A stretch of DNA of 64,000 nucleotides, taken from NCBI GenBank assembly GCA_963678705.1, contig OY783216.1, forward strand, positions 9,920,001-9,984,000, in the 5' to 3' direction. How positions within the stretch are numbered: position 1 is the stretch's first letter; each line of letters begins with the position of its first letter. This document shows, one piece after another, positions 13,001 through 22,600 of this stretch. The stretch is from Panorpa germanica (taxonomy: Eukaryota > Arthropoda > Insecta > Mecoptera > Panorpidae). The translations under genes were made by a program, and so were the position numbers. Below the pieces are notes generated by a model that had not been told where the DNA came from, ran no database searches, and saw only the letters and a list, made by a program, of their open reading frames with translations.

Positions 13001-15271
13001 ATCGTTGAGAGAAATCTTATTTTTAGAACGCATGCTTCCATCAAAGACCACACGCAATTTAGTAGTTTTGCTATCATCGTTTGTAACTGCATGATGCGCT
13101 AAAAAATAATTAGGAGTATTATAAACATCATAAGAATTTATGTCTATTTCCCTGGCATGTCCCATCTCTATATACTGATCAATGAATTTTTTATACACCT
13201 TCAATAGTGAAGGATTTCGTTTAAATCTATTTTCTAACACACAGAATCTTTGCAGGGCGACTGAGAAAGAATCCCCCAATTCTAGTTCATTTACTGGGCT
13301 GACTAATGGCAAATCTACAGTAAAAGTATTATTTTCAAGTAGTACTGAATTTTTAAAAATATGTTCAGCCTTTAAATATTCCTCAGTAAACTTGTCTGTC
13401 TTTTCTGGGACCTTCTCAGTCATCCAAAATTGCCCCATAACATTCTCAAGGGTTGTATGGTCAGAAATGGCAAAATTAGATACTATAATATTACTTGAAT
13501 AATTATTTTGATTTTGAAACATTTTTGGCTCATTAATAACATTATAATTAAATTGATTATGCAGTTTACCTGCAACTACATATCCAAATGTAGTGTTCTG
13601 TAAAACTGAGCCATTATTTAATTTAATACAGCCACCTAATAGAATGGCAAAATATACATCCGCACCCAATAGCAATGATATTTTCGAGGGTACATTATAC
13701 TGCTCATCAGCTAGCTTAATATTTTTGGGAAAAATAACTTTGGATGTGTCAATAAAAATTTGAGGCAAATGCGTAGTGATAGATTCAACTACATGACAAT
13801 TCACCTTGTGATTAATATTTCTGTCGTAATTAGACTGTATGTTTATAATTGCTGAGTGATATAATTTTGTGGCTTTATTGCCTATGCCAATTATTTTACT
13901 AGGATGAGTGTTTGTGCGTAAACGCAATTCTTTTAAGAGTTCAGCAGTCACTAATGATGCTTGACTACCGCTATCGAGCAATGCACGAACTAGAAACTCG
14001 CGACCAAAATTGTCAACAATTTTTACCTTCATAGTAGGCAGCAATATGGTACCCCCCAAGCTATCATTGCTACAGCACATTACAACTGGAGATTCAGTTG
14101 TCTTGCCAGCCAGCGAACCAGCATCTGTTTTATTACATAACAATTTGCTATGCATGCCTTTACATTTATGACATTTATAATTATTCTCAAGGGAGCACCT
14201 GCCACTATGGGCTTTTAAACATAGCGAACATAATTTATGTTCTTGAACAAATGAATTACGCGACTCTAAAGGAGCCATTTTAAATTTTGGACATCTAAAA
14301 ATGGGATGGTCCATATTACAATATCTACATGCTAAATTGTAGCGAGTAGTGACATTGGAAACTCTCGAGTACGAATACTCTTTATAATTTTTGTCATTTG
14401 ACATACTTTTATATGGTGAGCTATCCTCAAGTGCAATCGCACGTTTTTCTAAAAATGATATAAATTCTGCCATAGTAGGCAGTTTGTCTACATTTCTTTC
14501 CATATGGAAATTGCGACTAGTTAATAAATCTAGCTTTCTACATAATATTGAGATTAGAATCATATCCCATTTGTCTACAGGCTCATCAAGATTTTTTAAA
14601 GCTTGTAATTGCTGTTTTACTTGACATAAAAAAGCCCTTATAGCCATTGCAGTACCCTTCTGCATGTTTGGAATATCAAGTAATATATTTATATGATTAG
14701 TAATTAATCGCGCCTTATTATCATACCGCGCTAACAATAAATCAAGAGCCTCTTTATATGAGCTGTTCACAAGCGGCAAATTTATAATTATTGAGAGAGC
14801 CTCGTCAAGGAGATACTTTCTTAAATAAAAAAGTCTCTGTACATCGGACAGTGATGCATTATTGTGAACAACTGCTTGGAAGAGCTCATAAAAGGGCCTA
14901 AACCTGGTTATATCCTTGCCATCGAAGGTTGGAATTTCCACCGCTGGAAGCTTGGATGCCACTAAGCTAGGACAAGTAGGCCTATTAACTTCTTTTAACT
15001 TGGTGATGCTGGCATTTAACTTAGCTAAAATATTAAAGTATTTTTCTTCTACATCCTCGATGTCTTCATCATCCTGTTCATCAATTTCTAAAATACTGGA
15101 TTGCGTGAGCTCGTACGTGTGATAGGTAGCCATCAACTTTTCTTTCTTCGCCTCCAGCAGCTCTACCGTACCGGATTCGAGGGCCCTTGCGTCGCTGACA
15201 TAATTGTCCATTCTTGAAATCGAACCTTTTGCAGTCGTCCGCGCCGTTTTAAGCCTCTTCAACCCCTCCAT
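10091..15271 (-). CDS. BEL/Pao gag-pol polyprotein, intact
   Basis: The 1726-residue polyprotein provides particle, protease, reverse transcription and integration functions for the retrotransposon. Domains in order: gag-like DUF1759 (about 105-255); CCHC knuckles at C315-C318-H322-C327 and C367-C370-H374-C379; an aspartic protease with active-site DSGS at 433-436; reverse transcriptase (about 715-900) with catalytic D786 in CDIEKMF and the YVDD box at 862-865; the Pao/A17-associated region with RNase H acids at D1039, E1084, D1115 and D1157; an integrase HHCC finger (H1361, H1366, C1396, C1399); the integrase core triad D1431, D1497, E1551; and C-terminal DUF5641 (about 1625-1722). Every catalytic residue I can place is present, with no stop or frameshift. 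Gag and pol are one frame, as in many BEL elements. The start ATG follows a leader of about 650 nt. The family assignment is secure. Present-day mobility is inferred. Confidence 0.95.
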   Translation of the reverse strand: MEGLKRLKTARTTAKGSISRMDNYVSDARALESGTVELLEAKKEKLMATYHTYELTQSSILEIDEQDDEDIEDVEEKYFNILAKLNASITKLKEVNRPTCPSLVASKLPAVEIPTFDGKDITRFRPFYELFQAVVHNNASLSDVQRLFYLRKYLLDEALSIIINLPLVNSSYKEALDLLLARYDNKARLITNHINILLDIPNMQKGTAMAIRAFLCQVKQQLQALKNLDEPVDKWDMILISILCRKLDLLTSRNFHMERNVDKLPTMAEFISFLEKRAIALEDSSPYKSMSNDKNYKEYSYSRVSNVTTRYNLACRYCNMDHPIFRCPKFKMAPLESRNSFVQEHKLCSLCLKAHSGRCSLENNYKCHKCKGMHSKLLCNKTDAGSLAGKTTESPVVMCCSNDSLGGTILLPTMKVKIVDNFGREFLVRALLDSGSQASLVTAELLKELRLRTNTHPSKIIGIGNKATKLYHSAIINIQSNYDRNINHKVNCHVVESITTHLPQIFIDTSKVIFPKNIKLADEQYNVPSKISLLLGADVYFAILLGGCIKLNNGSVLQNTTFGYVVAGKLHNQFNYNVINEPKMFQNQNNYSSNIIVSNFAISDHTTLENVMGQFWMTEKVPEKTDKFTEEYLKAEHIFKNSVLLENNTFTVDLPLVSPVNELELGDSFSVALQRFCVLENRFKRNPSLLKVYKKFIDQYIEMGHAREIDINSYDVYNTPNYFLAHHAVTNDDSKTTKLRVVFDGSMRSKNKISLNDVMLNGPVVQGELFDILLLFRTYVYTIVCDIEKMFRCILTNDTYNVLQNILWRDDPGKPISCLQLKTVTYGLKSSTFLATRCLIELAHRYKHKYPLAARAMCHNTYVDDVIVGCDDVEELSELKSQLIGLLQLGNFKLHKWSSNHPPVLDDISSDKKYINELDLNKSAIIKTLGLKYNVILDTFTFKCPNTNSNNLNTKRKVLSFIGTLFDPLGLIGPIIVVAKLIMQELWFLKIDWDAPLPDKQLQMWEKFLNGLKIADSISIDRLIKEENFVTAELIGYADASMKAYGCCLYLRTITANDNVKTKLICAKSRVAPLGKVLTIPQLELNSAVLLAQLAVRVSNLLKTRLEHRLFLYCDSKIVLAWIQADKLKTNIYVNNRVKKITELTDKFSWYYVKSADNPADIISRGIEPQHLKNQNLWWNGPQYLSNSHFKHDHYFDLNTVLPSDDEDKSCNVCNIEVEQAPLMLDLFKKFSNINKLQRVLAYVYRFFNNCKKAVHSSICSYLTISKNNICGHLSPQELHNSLLIIIRSVQRQIFFKEIKCLLGGIIIKTGIGNLHPFIDSTGLIRVGGRLQNAGIAKDKMHPFILPKDNNITSIIIKNEHLRLLHAGARLVLSSLSQKFWIINGIREVKKVLYKCVICSRLKAESAKQLMGSLPADRVTATRPFQHVGVDFCGPFNIKIARIRKPLITKGYISLFVCFSTKAIHMEVVSDLRTETFLACLNRFISRRGMPTKIYCDNAKTFKGAANELKELYNLQTNKSHRNNVISFCNNLYIKFMFIPSYAPEFGGIWEAGVKSVKHHLKRVVGNLALTYEELNSVVIQIEGVLNSRPLLPLSPNEYKYLTPAHFLIGTALIEYPEVNLTEVPVNRLKFWNIVKKLKQDFWQAWSKDYLTQLQSRPKWKYANENLKEGDLVIVKNLNSPPLNWPMARITKVFFGKDGKVRVAEIKIGDKIYNRPITKLCRLPLN

Positions 15272-15925
15272 CTTGCTTAGATGATAAACTCGTACTTGTA
15301 TGTTAGATGAAACGTGGATGAGAAAACTAATCCAGCTTAATCCAGGAATTTAGCAATTTTTTAATAAATCGGTACTTGTAGATAATGATAATAGAATTGT
15401 ACCTTGATGAGTAAAAAAGTATTTTACTCTCTTCTAGGTTCCTTGCACCCCTTTCCGTATAATAAATTTCTTGAACAATTTTTCTTGAAATGTGAACATG
15501 TAGTATCCAAAATATATGTGAATCCGCTTAAATCAAGCGTTACATTACCCAATCAATGTCAATTGATGACTTGCCAGGCCGCCATAGGGTAAATGTAAAG
15601 AAATAGCTTGCACATGTGCCGATTACTACACAGATGTAACCTCAAAACACCACGAATTCACACGCGGTTAATAATGGTTTGTAAGCCCAAATTTGTTTTA
15701 ATTCTCGAAGTGTAGATTCGCATTTACGAATTAAAACCTTCTTGAAATGTAATTGTAAAATCCAAATCCTCCGTGAATCCGCCAAAATAGAGCGTCCCAA
15801 TTACCCATTCAATGGCAATCACCAAGGGGCAAATGTAAAAAAACGCCAAAAACACAATGTAAAACACACGCGGATAATAAACTCGAAGGATCGGCTTTGT
15901 AAGGCATCGAAGGACCAGCTTCGCA
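15272..15925 (-). other. Leader and primer-binding region of BEL/Pao element
   Basis: This untranslated leader lies between the 5' LTR and the gag start. Read on the minus strand from the LTR it begins TGCGAAGC, then TGGTCCTTCGATGCC. The TGG at offset 8 could start a primer-binding site, which would need a tRNA 3' end of GGCATCGAAGGACCA; I cannot name such a tRNA. In plus reading, two similar 19-bp units (TCGAAGGAYCRGCTTYGYA) lie in tandem just beside the LTR. Confidence 0.5.
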
Positions 15926-16255
15926 TGTACGAAATAAAACCATGCGAGTATTTGTAGATTGAATAATTATTCAATTGTTTAATGATAAAATAATTTTACA
16001 CTTTTTTAATATAAATTTAACCACAAATTCTAATGATATAAAATGGTTGCGAAACATGCTACGACAGTGCAAAAGCCAAAACACGAGTGACTCGAAAGCC
16101 ATACGGCTGTAGCGTGCACAGCAGTCGTCGTTGTGTTGCCCAACACGTCGCTGTGTTGCCCTGAGTAAGATTTCTACCAGAGACAACAATACAATATTAA
16201 ACTAGAATGTCAACAGAGACACATTTTATGTTCTGTGCTAATTTTGTACTGAACA
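15926..16255 (-). repeat. 5' LTR of BEL/Pao element
   Basis: 330 bp, paired with 9530-9859. Because the element reads on the minus strand, this copy is the promoter-bearing 5' LTR. I see no clear TATA box and would not place the start site. Confidence 0.95.
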
Positions 16256-16260
16256 AATTC
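16256..16260. repeat. Target-site duplication (right) of BEL/Pao element
   Basis: AATTC, identical to 9525-9529. Confidence 0.9.
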
Positions 16261-17659
16261 GATTTGAATAAATAACACACCCATTCATTTACTATGTAAA
16301 ATTAAAAAAAAGAATTAACATTGAAAGTCACTTAATTGTAAATTTATTTAATTGTGTTAATTTACGTAATTTAAAACCCCATTAGAGATTATGGTTACAG
16401 CTTTAATTGTTGCTGGATAGCTACTTTGCGTGGGTGTGCAATTTTAGACTATAGTAGGGGAGGTAGTATCGTTTTTCTACAAAAATTTTTTAAACTAGTA
16501 TTCGTAGTATTTGAAATTTATTCATACATGATCACTTGTTTCAATATTTTACTAAGATTTCTTTGAGTTATAACCGCGTGTGCTGTCGGAGTTGTTGCGT
16601 AATAGTATATATGTATTCCGAAATCTATTATACATGTGATGTATTTTTGGTATCGTCCATATGTGTCCCTTTCTTCCTCTGGTTCAGTGTGCAATTCGCC
16701 TAGACATATTTACTGATAACCTAATGACCTACTTAATATAGGAATATATTTTTTTCTACAATTTCAATTACGCAAATCGTTATAAAACGCAAGGAAATAA
16801 ACATTAGAAAGGAAAATTACGTAGTATCTAATACAGGAAGAAATAAAGGGATATGCTTCCAAGCTTCATGGCAGACTGCACTGTCATCTGAATGACGAGG
16901 TACTCCAACTGTTGGACAACCGAGAGTTAACGAAACCCTTCGAACTACAATGACATTAATAAAAGAAGTGTAAAAAACAACTAAATATTTTGTATATAAA
17001 TAATTTAACGAAGCAAAAGCTAAACCTGGAAAATATAGTGTTGATCCAGGAATTGAAATCAAAAACACAGCAGTTGATTTTTTTTAGAGAAATGACGTAA
17101 TTATCCTTTTTTACCTAACGACTGAAATATTAGCTAATTTCAAAATACCTAGCACTTCTACTATTCTTACAAAGTGGCAAACAAAAAACAACTCCTTCCT
17201 TACAACGACCGTGCTTGGATTCGCAGTAATCTTTCGAATTTATCTCATCTTGATAGCTTTGAATGTTTTGCCCAGGTCGTAGTTCTTTTTTTTAATTCAG
17301 GTGAAAGTTGAAACTACACCGCCTTTTAATTTATTGTTCTTTTTTTAAATTTATCATTTTAGATAAAAATTTTACCGGCAGACATTTTGCAAAACGTTGG
17401 ATTCTATAAAAGATATTCTATATAAGATGTCTTCTATTTTCTGGTATTTAATTCTTAGAAAGTTTTTAAGATTGCACTTATTATCATTCTACGCACGCAT
17501 AAGCATTTTAATGTTATCTTAATCAAGGTGTAACGATTATTTTTAATTAGTTTGTTGCTAGAGAAATTTCCTATTTTAATGAATTGGTTTTATTTGGACT
17601 GTCATCGTAGTTTGGACGCTTGTTGTACGCTTTCTTGTAGCTTGCAATTTAACAAAAAA
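16261..17659. other. AT-rich noncoding stretch
   Basis: Nothing coding is supported. A weaker abutting acceptor/donor (TTCTTTTTTTTAATTCAG|GTGAAA) lies at about 17283-17306 but has no GTAAGT nearby. Confidence 0.5.
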
Positions 17660-18060
17660 GGCTTTGTCCACGGAGATGCAACGTCGCAACCGTCATGCAG
17701 CCTGTGCTGCAACATGTCATAGCTCTAGCATACTGCATGACGCATAGAAGTAATATTATTTTTAAAATGGCGAGCTCGGCAGTCAATTTTGTTCATATTA
17801 TTGAACAATAGTCATTCGGTATACTGAATCAACCTCTGATAACTCTCTTGCAGCAACAAACAATCTGCGGTTAATGTTCTTTTCGATTCTACGTCTGGTT
17901 CGTCGTCTTCTAATAAAAGCGTATGCTATAATAACATCTTCTTCATTACTTGATATTTTCCCAATGCAAAACGTGCTTTCTCAATGCTAACCTTCAGAGA
18001 AATGACCCTATTTGCAGCTTGCATGCAACCTACAAATGAAGCTGTCGTGGACAGTAGCCC
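17660..18060 (-). mobile_element. PIF/Harbinger-type element with transposase remnant
   Basis: The left end GGCTTTGTCCACGG and right end (reverse complement) GGGCTACTGTCCACGAC form imperfect terminal inverted repeats, followed on both sides by TGCAAC/TGCATGC-rich subterminal sequence typical of Harbinger MITEs. Between them, the minus strand (about 17798-17990) is open for roughly 60 codons and reads SSNEEDVI..., an RRRRTRRR arginine run, and VYRMTIVQ. This resembles the N-terminus of HARBI1-like nucleases (acidic start, Arg run, then a YFRM-type motif). The catalytic DDE domain is missing, so it cannot move by itself. A separate tip with AGGCTTTGTCCAC lies at about 20970-20982. Confidence 0.6.
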
Positions 18061-19560
18061 TTACTCGTAGAAAGAAAGAGACAACAATATCTGGAAACGT
18101 GAAACAAATAGAGACATCTATAAGAATTTTGTATTAAGACAGACATATTATTGATAGGATAGGAAAAAAAGTAAGAAATTTAAAATATAAATTAAATTAA
18201 AAATGGTACTGTGAATGACTACGCGTATTGTCATATGCTAAACAATTTAAATTAAATACAAAATTAAATTAAAGCAGTGAGTGGGAATGATATTTTAAGC
18301 AGCGTGTAGAATAATGATAGAAATATACCTGTTGCAGATAATTATTTCTAATTAATTAATTAATTATTCAAATAAAAACGTGATCATAAATTGACTTCCT
18401 TTGTTACGTTCTCGGAAGTGTTAAAGTTAAATAACTGAGCAAATGTAATCATTCTTTGTCTTGGTCACGGTGACGATGATATCATTCTTACATAAACTCT
18501 TAAGTTCATATTATTGAACTCTTGTTTTATTATCGACAATTGCTAATCGGGAATATGTATCCTGCAGTGGAGTGTACGACGTAGGTTGCTCTTAGCTGTG
18601 GTTGACCTTGTCTGATACCCAAGACATCGGTCGGATTCAAAAGCGATCTTAAAAAATACAGGATTATAAATTATATTTGTAAGATAGTAATGTATTAAAA
18701 ATTGTAATGGCGTCATTATTTATATCATTTAATTGTATAATACAATTGGAATATTTATTTACTTTATTTATATAATAATTATACTATTTTAATATGTATC
18801 TAATGTCGCATGGTCAACTCTCAACTCGACCTCCTTGTGTTCCACGTGTCCAAGAGTTGCTTGAAAGTTCCTCAGACACGTGTCCTGATACATACTCAAA
18901 AAGTCATCGCAGCAAATAGTTGGTTGCCATGTGAGACAGGCCTTATATTGTCGAAATTTAAGGTCATACTTCGTTATACCAACACTAAGACACTAATGCA
19001 TATTTTTCTATTATTTGTATTGATTGTGCTGCGTGCTTATCTTCGTTCTAGACGCCGATGGCACCAAACTTGCATCTCCAGGTACGGTTGCTTTGTACAG
19101 CGTCTGCCGGCAATTATTTATCATACTCGAACGACATTCAACAATTGTCTCCAGTACGACAAAATTCTGTCTCACTTTAAAAACAAATAATTTTCATTAA
19201 ATAAAAAGTAGAGTGCTCCATTAAATTAGCCAAGTTCATCGGGTAACTTAATCCACCTGTTGTAGTATTGACTTGCATCATTAAATTTAAGCTTATGGAC
19301 AAGGAAGGCATGTTTCACTTATTAAATTGTAAAACTAATTTATTTTATAGTTCTCTTAACAGACCCTGTATATAGGGCCTGATCCACTCTGTATCCAATA
19401 CTACTTATTTTATATAATAGCACAGAAATTCTTATCTTATTTTTCATTTCAATTTATTTTTGCTTAGATTACTTTACCACTAATCAAGTTGTGTATTTTT
19501 ATTGATTTTGTAACTCGTTTTACTCATTGTGTATTATTCTGTGTTCAAGCATTGAACTGT
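18061..19560. other. AT-rich noncoding stretch with a short repeat
   Basis: It contains the repeat at 18232-18297 (listed separately) and two CACGTG hexamers near 18842 and 18876. A 126-codon plus frame (18810-19190) has no recognisable domain or coding signature and I do not call it a gene. Confidence 0.45.
18232..18297 (+). repeat. Dispersed repeat 2, copy 1 of 3
   Basis: The segment from CATATGCTAAACAATTTAAA to AAAGCAGTGAGTGGGAATG recurs at 61974-62036 with few changes. Its last 25 bp recur at 22256-22280. The family is unassigned. Confidence 0.75.
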
Positions 19561-19674
19561 TTTTCAAGTGTTTGTCTTTGTTTTCAGGTAAGCCTTGAGT
19601 CTCGAGTATCTTCTTACCATATTATTGTACCTACGTTGTTTTCTGTTGAGATCTCTGGTAGCATCTGCGTAAGT
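19561..19674 (+). other. Candidate recursive splice site 2 with RS-exon
   Basis: A pyrimidine-rich tract with TTTGTCTTTGTTTTCAG ends at 19587 and abuts GTAAGC at 19588-19593. A perfect GTAAGT donor at 19669-19674 defines an 81-nt RS-exon (19588-19668). The architecture matches the sites at 457 and 55432. The 81-nt segment is a multiple of three and open in one frame, so an ordinary cassette exon is the main alternative. The nearest supported coding exon is about 32.8 kb downstream, consistent with a ratchet in a long intron. Confidence 0.62.
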
Positions 19675-22600
19675 ACTTCTGTATATCTACATTTTATTTA
19701 AATAAATATTTAAGATAAAACTTTTATTTTAAAAAGTTAATAGAATTTTCTAAAACTCAAGTTGTAGCGTAATTATATATAAAATGTTGTTTTGTAATTA
19801 TAGGTAAATAATATTAGAATTCTCTCAATTAAAAGTCAATAATTAGTTTTAATTAGTATTCATATATTAATAATCAAATCCAATCGAATTTGTATATGGT
19901 TTATTGTATTAACCGAGCTGTATGTGTTCAAGTTCTGAAATCAATGAAAAAAAAATACTTAAACTCACTTATAGTCTAATGGTTAATTTATATATATGTT
20001 AGCGAGACTACTGTTTTAAAATGTTAAGAAAAAATAAGTGATGTCTCATGGTCCTGGTATTTTGGGCTATTATCTTTCTACAACAAAATCGTTTGGGTTC
20101 ATCAATATTAATTATGAAACGAAATATCTACATAATCAAAGTTTTATCTTCCTTATTACAATCTACAACTATCGGTTCGAATAAAATACCAACAAATACC
20201 GATATCTCGAAAACTTTACACAACACAACACAATAGTACACAACATTTTTAATTTGTTCTTTTAATTTTGTTAAATATTAATATCGATATACGAGATTTT
20301 TGTGAGTGATCTAATAGGTTTATTGATCGCTTCTTCTAATTCACATATACTCGTACATAATTTCGCAATCTTATCGATATTTGATTGCTGTCATCACGTG
20401 GTATGCGTTTCTAGACACCGCGCCCCGCTTTGTTTTGTTATTAGCCAATTCATTCCTTTTTAATAAAAACAGATGCGCAATCCGTTAGCTATTTCATGAA
20501 GCTCTTTGTGTTTACATATTTGTAGAAATATTTTAGTAATTTATTAATCAACAAAACACCTACGTGGTGGTAAAATATGAATTAATATAGAAAAATATAT
20601 AAACAGTTACAAAGTCTGGAACATCAAAGATTCATAACAGGAATTTGATGATACATGTATGTATATTATTAATAAACAATAGATAATTAGATGTTGTTGA
20701 CCAATTTCAAACACATATTTATGATAATATAACAGAAATTACTTGGTTTAACTTACATCGCCGGATTGACTTAAAATTTTCTGTCTGTGTACTTAAATAT
20801 ATGAAATAAAATAGATTTTTTTTTAAATTCTAATTTTTTATAACCCCTTAAGCATTCTCCTAGTCCTACTATCTCGGGGATGCTAGAGTTTTCTGTTTTG
20901 TTGCACAATTTAAATTTTATTAAATAATTTCATGTCTTGTAGAAATTTGAATAGTTTTTTTTAATGTTAGAGGCTTTGTCCACTTTATAATGCTAAAAAT
21001 GTCTTTTTATTTTATACAATAATTAACATTTCGGGTACAACATAATAACCAATTCGCGCAACCGATTTTAAATGCTACAAGTGTTTAGCAATGTAAAGAA
21101 ATTAATGAAGATTTTTCTATATAGCTATTAATCTGTGCAGAAACCAAAGCTTTTGTTTTTTAACTCATTGGAGAACATAATCATATGCAGATGCTATAAA
21201 AGGAAGGAGAAAATCCTTTAATAATATAAAAAGAACGAGTAAAGCTTTTAATAACTATAAAGATTATTTTCTATTAAAATTTACAAAAAGCTTTGTTACA
21301 TTTAATTATAAAAAGTGCATTAAAAAAAGTCACAAATAAATTATTCATATATCACAAGAGTATTTAAATATGAATAATTATAAACTCCCGTTTTTTTACG
21401 AGTAAATATATTTTTTAAATAATAATTATTTTAAATTTTAATTATTCCCGACCGGATGTTCTGTTTTGTACTGTTTGAATAACTCAGTCACTAGTTATTC
21501 TGTAATCAGAGTTACGCTGAAAATTCAATTGTTGACAAAAACCATTGTTATTAATATTATTATACGCATACATTCGTTGTGGATAATTGAAACGCATTTG
21601 GGCGAAACGAAAATGTAAACAAAATTATGAATTCACGGTTACGAGTTACTGGCGCATGTGTACCAACTGTATAGAAGTAAAATAACCAACATAATTAGTA
21701 GGGCTTGATCCTGACCGCTAACTGACGGCCCTGAACTAAGCTATTGTATGATATCACTGGTGTTTCATTTATATGCGGTATATACTTTCAAATTTCATTT
21801 GAAACGCGGTGTTATTTTAATTTCTGCTTTATTTTATGTGGTACGATTGTTAGGGAGTGTTAATTGTTGACATTTATTGCATAAAAATGATTAATAATTT
21901 AATATTTGAGGTAATTTGCGCGAAGAAATTAGTAGAAAGTGTTATTTATGAACATTTTAAAGTTTAACGCTTCGTAAGCTTACATTTAGCTAACGATAAC
22001 GACCCATGTGCGGACGGATTAAGTCTGTGTCTAAAACCGGAGCCCTAACAGAATAGATTCTTCACTATCATACAGATATTTAAACCAAAGAAGTCCATCA
22101 CAATAGGTGCTGGATAAACTTACAGATATGTCGACGGCTTTGAGAATGATATTCTATCTAAAATTATAATTGGAGAACTTAATATCTTGTAGAATTTCAT
22201 AGAAAGACCGTAGGGATGAAAAATGGGAACAAAAAGTATAAAAACATCAACTCTAAAAGCAGTGAGTGGGAATGATATTTAGTTCCTTGTACAAGTTTCT
22301 GGTATGCAAACTTTCTTTATCTTTTCTTACCTTATATCTACAGCTTTTGATGTAAAGATCTGTTAGTACAGCCTTTTGATTCACCTGTTGAATCAATTTT
22401 TCTACGAAAAAGGCAAATCATTTGCAAAAAAGAATCGTTATATAATATAATATAAAAAAAACTTTGTTTATTAAGAAAATAAATATTGATTATTTATTCT
22501 TTTAAGAACACTTAAGAACTTTTAGCTACATTAATTTCTGTTTATACTAATCATACCATTACATGTTGTTAACAAATTTATTTTAATTATTATTTTGTAA

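Larger units (their letters stand above)
9530..16255 (-). mobile_element. Full-length BEL/Pao LTR retrotransposon
   Basis: The element is 6726 bp on the minus strand. It has LTRs of 330 bp at 9530-9859 and 15926-16255, TG...CA ends and AATTC target duplications. It carries one uninterrupted gag-pol frame (10091-15271) with the order gag-like/DUF1759, zinc knuckles, A17-type protease, reverse transcriptase, RNase H, integrase and DUF5641, which is the order of the BEL/Pao superfamily. The LTRs read the same base for base by eye, implying recent insertion. No env-like frame is present. It lies antisense to the inferred long plus-strand host transcript, inside what is probably an intron, so it should be spliced out with that intron. 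Confidence 0.95.

Noticed and set aside
10091-15271. Plus-strand frames of 60-130 codons inside this interval
   Set aside because: Antisense shadows of the BEL/Pao gag-pol frame.
17283-17306. Fourth abutting acceptor/donor TTAATTCAG|GTGAAA
   Set aside because: Donor part is poor (GTGAAA), and no GTAAGT follows closely as at the three accepted sites.
18810-19190. 126-codon plus frame
   Set aside because: No domain, no homologous motif, AT-rich surroundings; length is within chance range for this much sequence.
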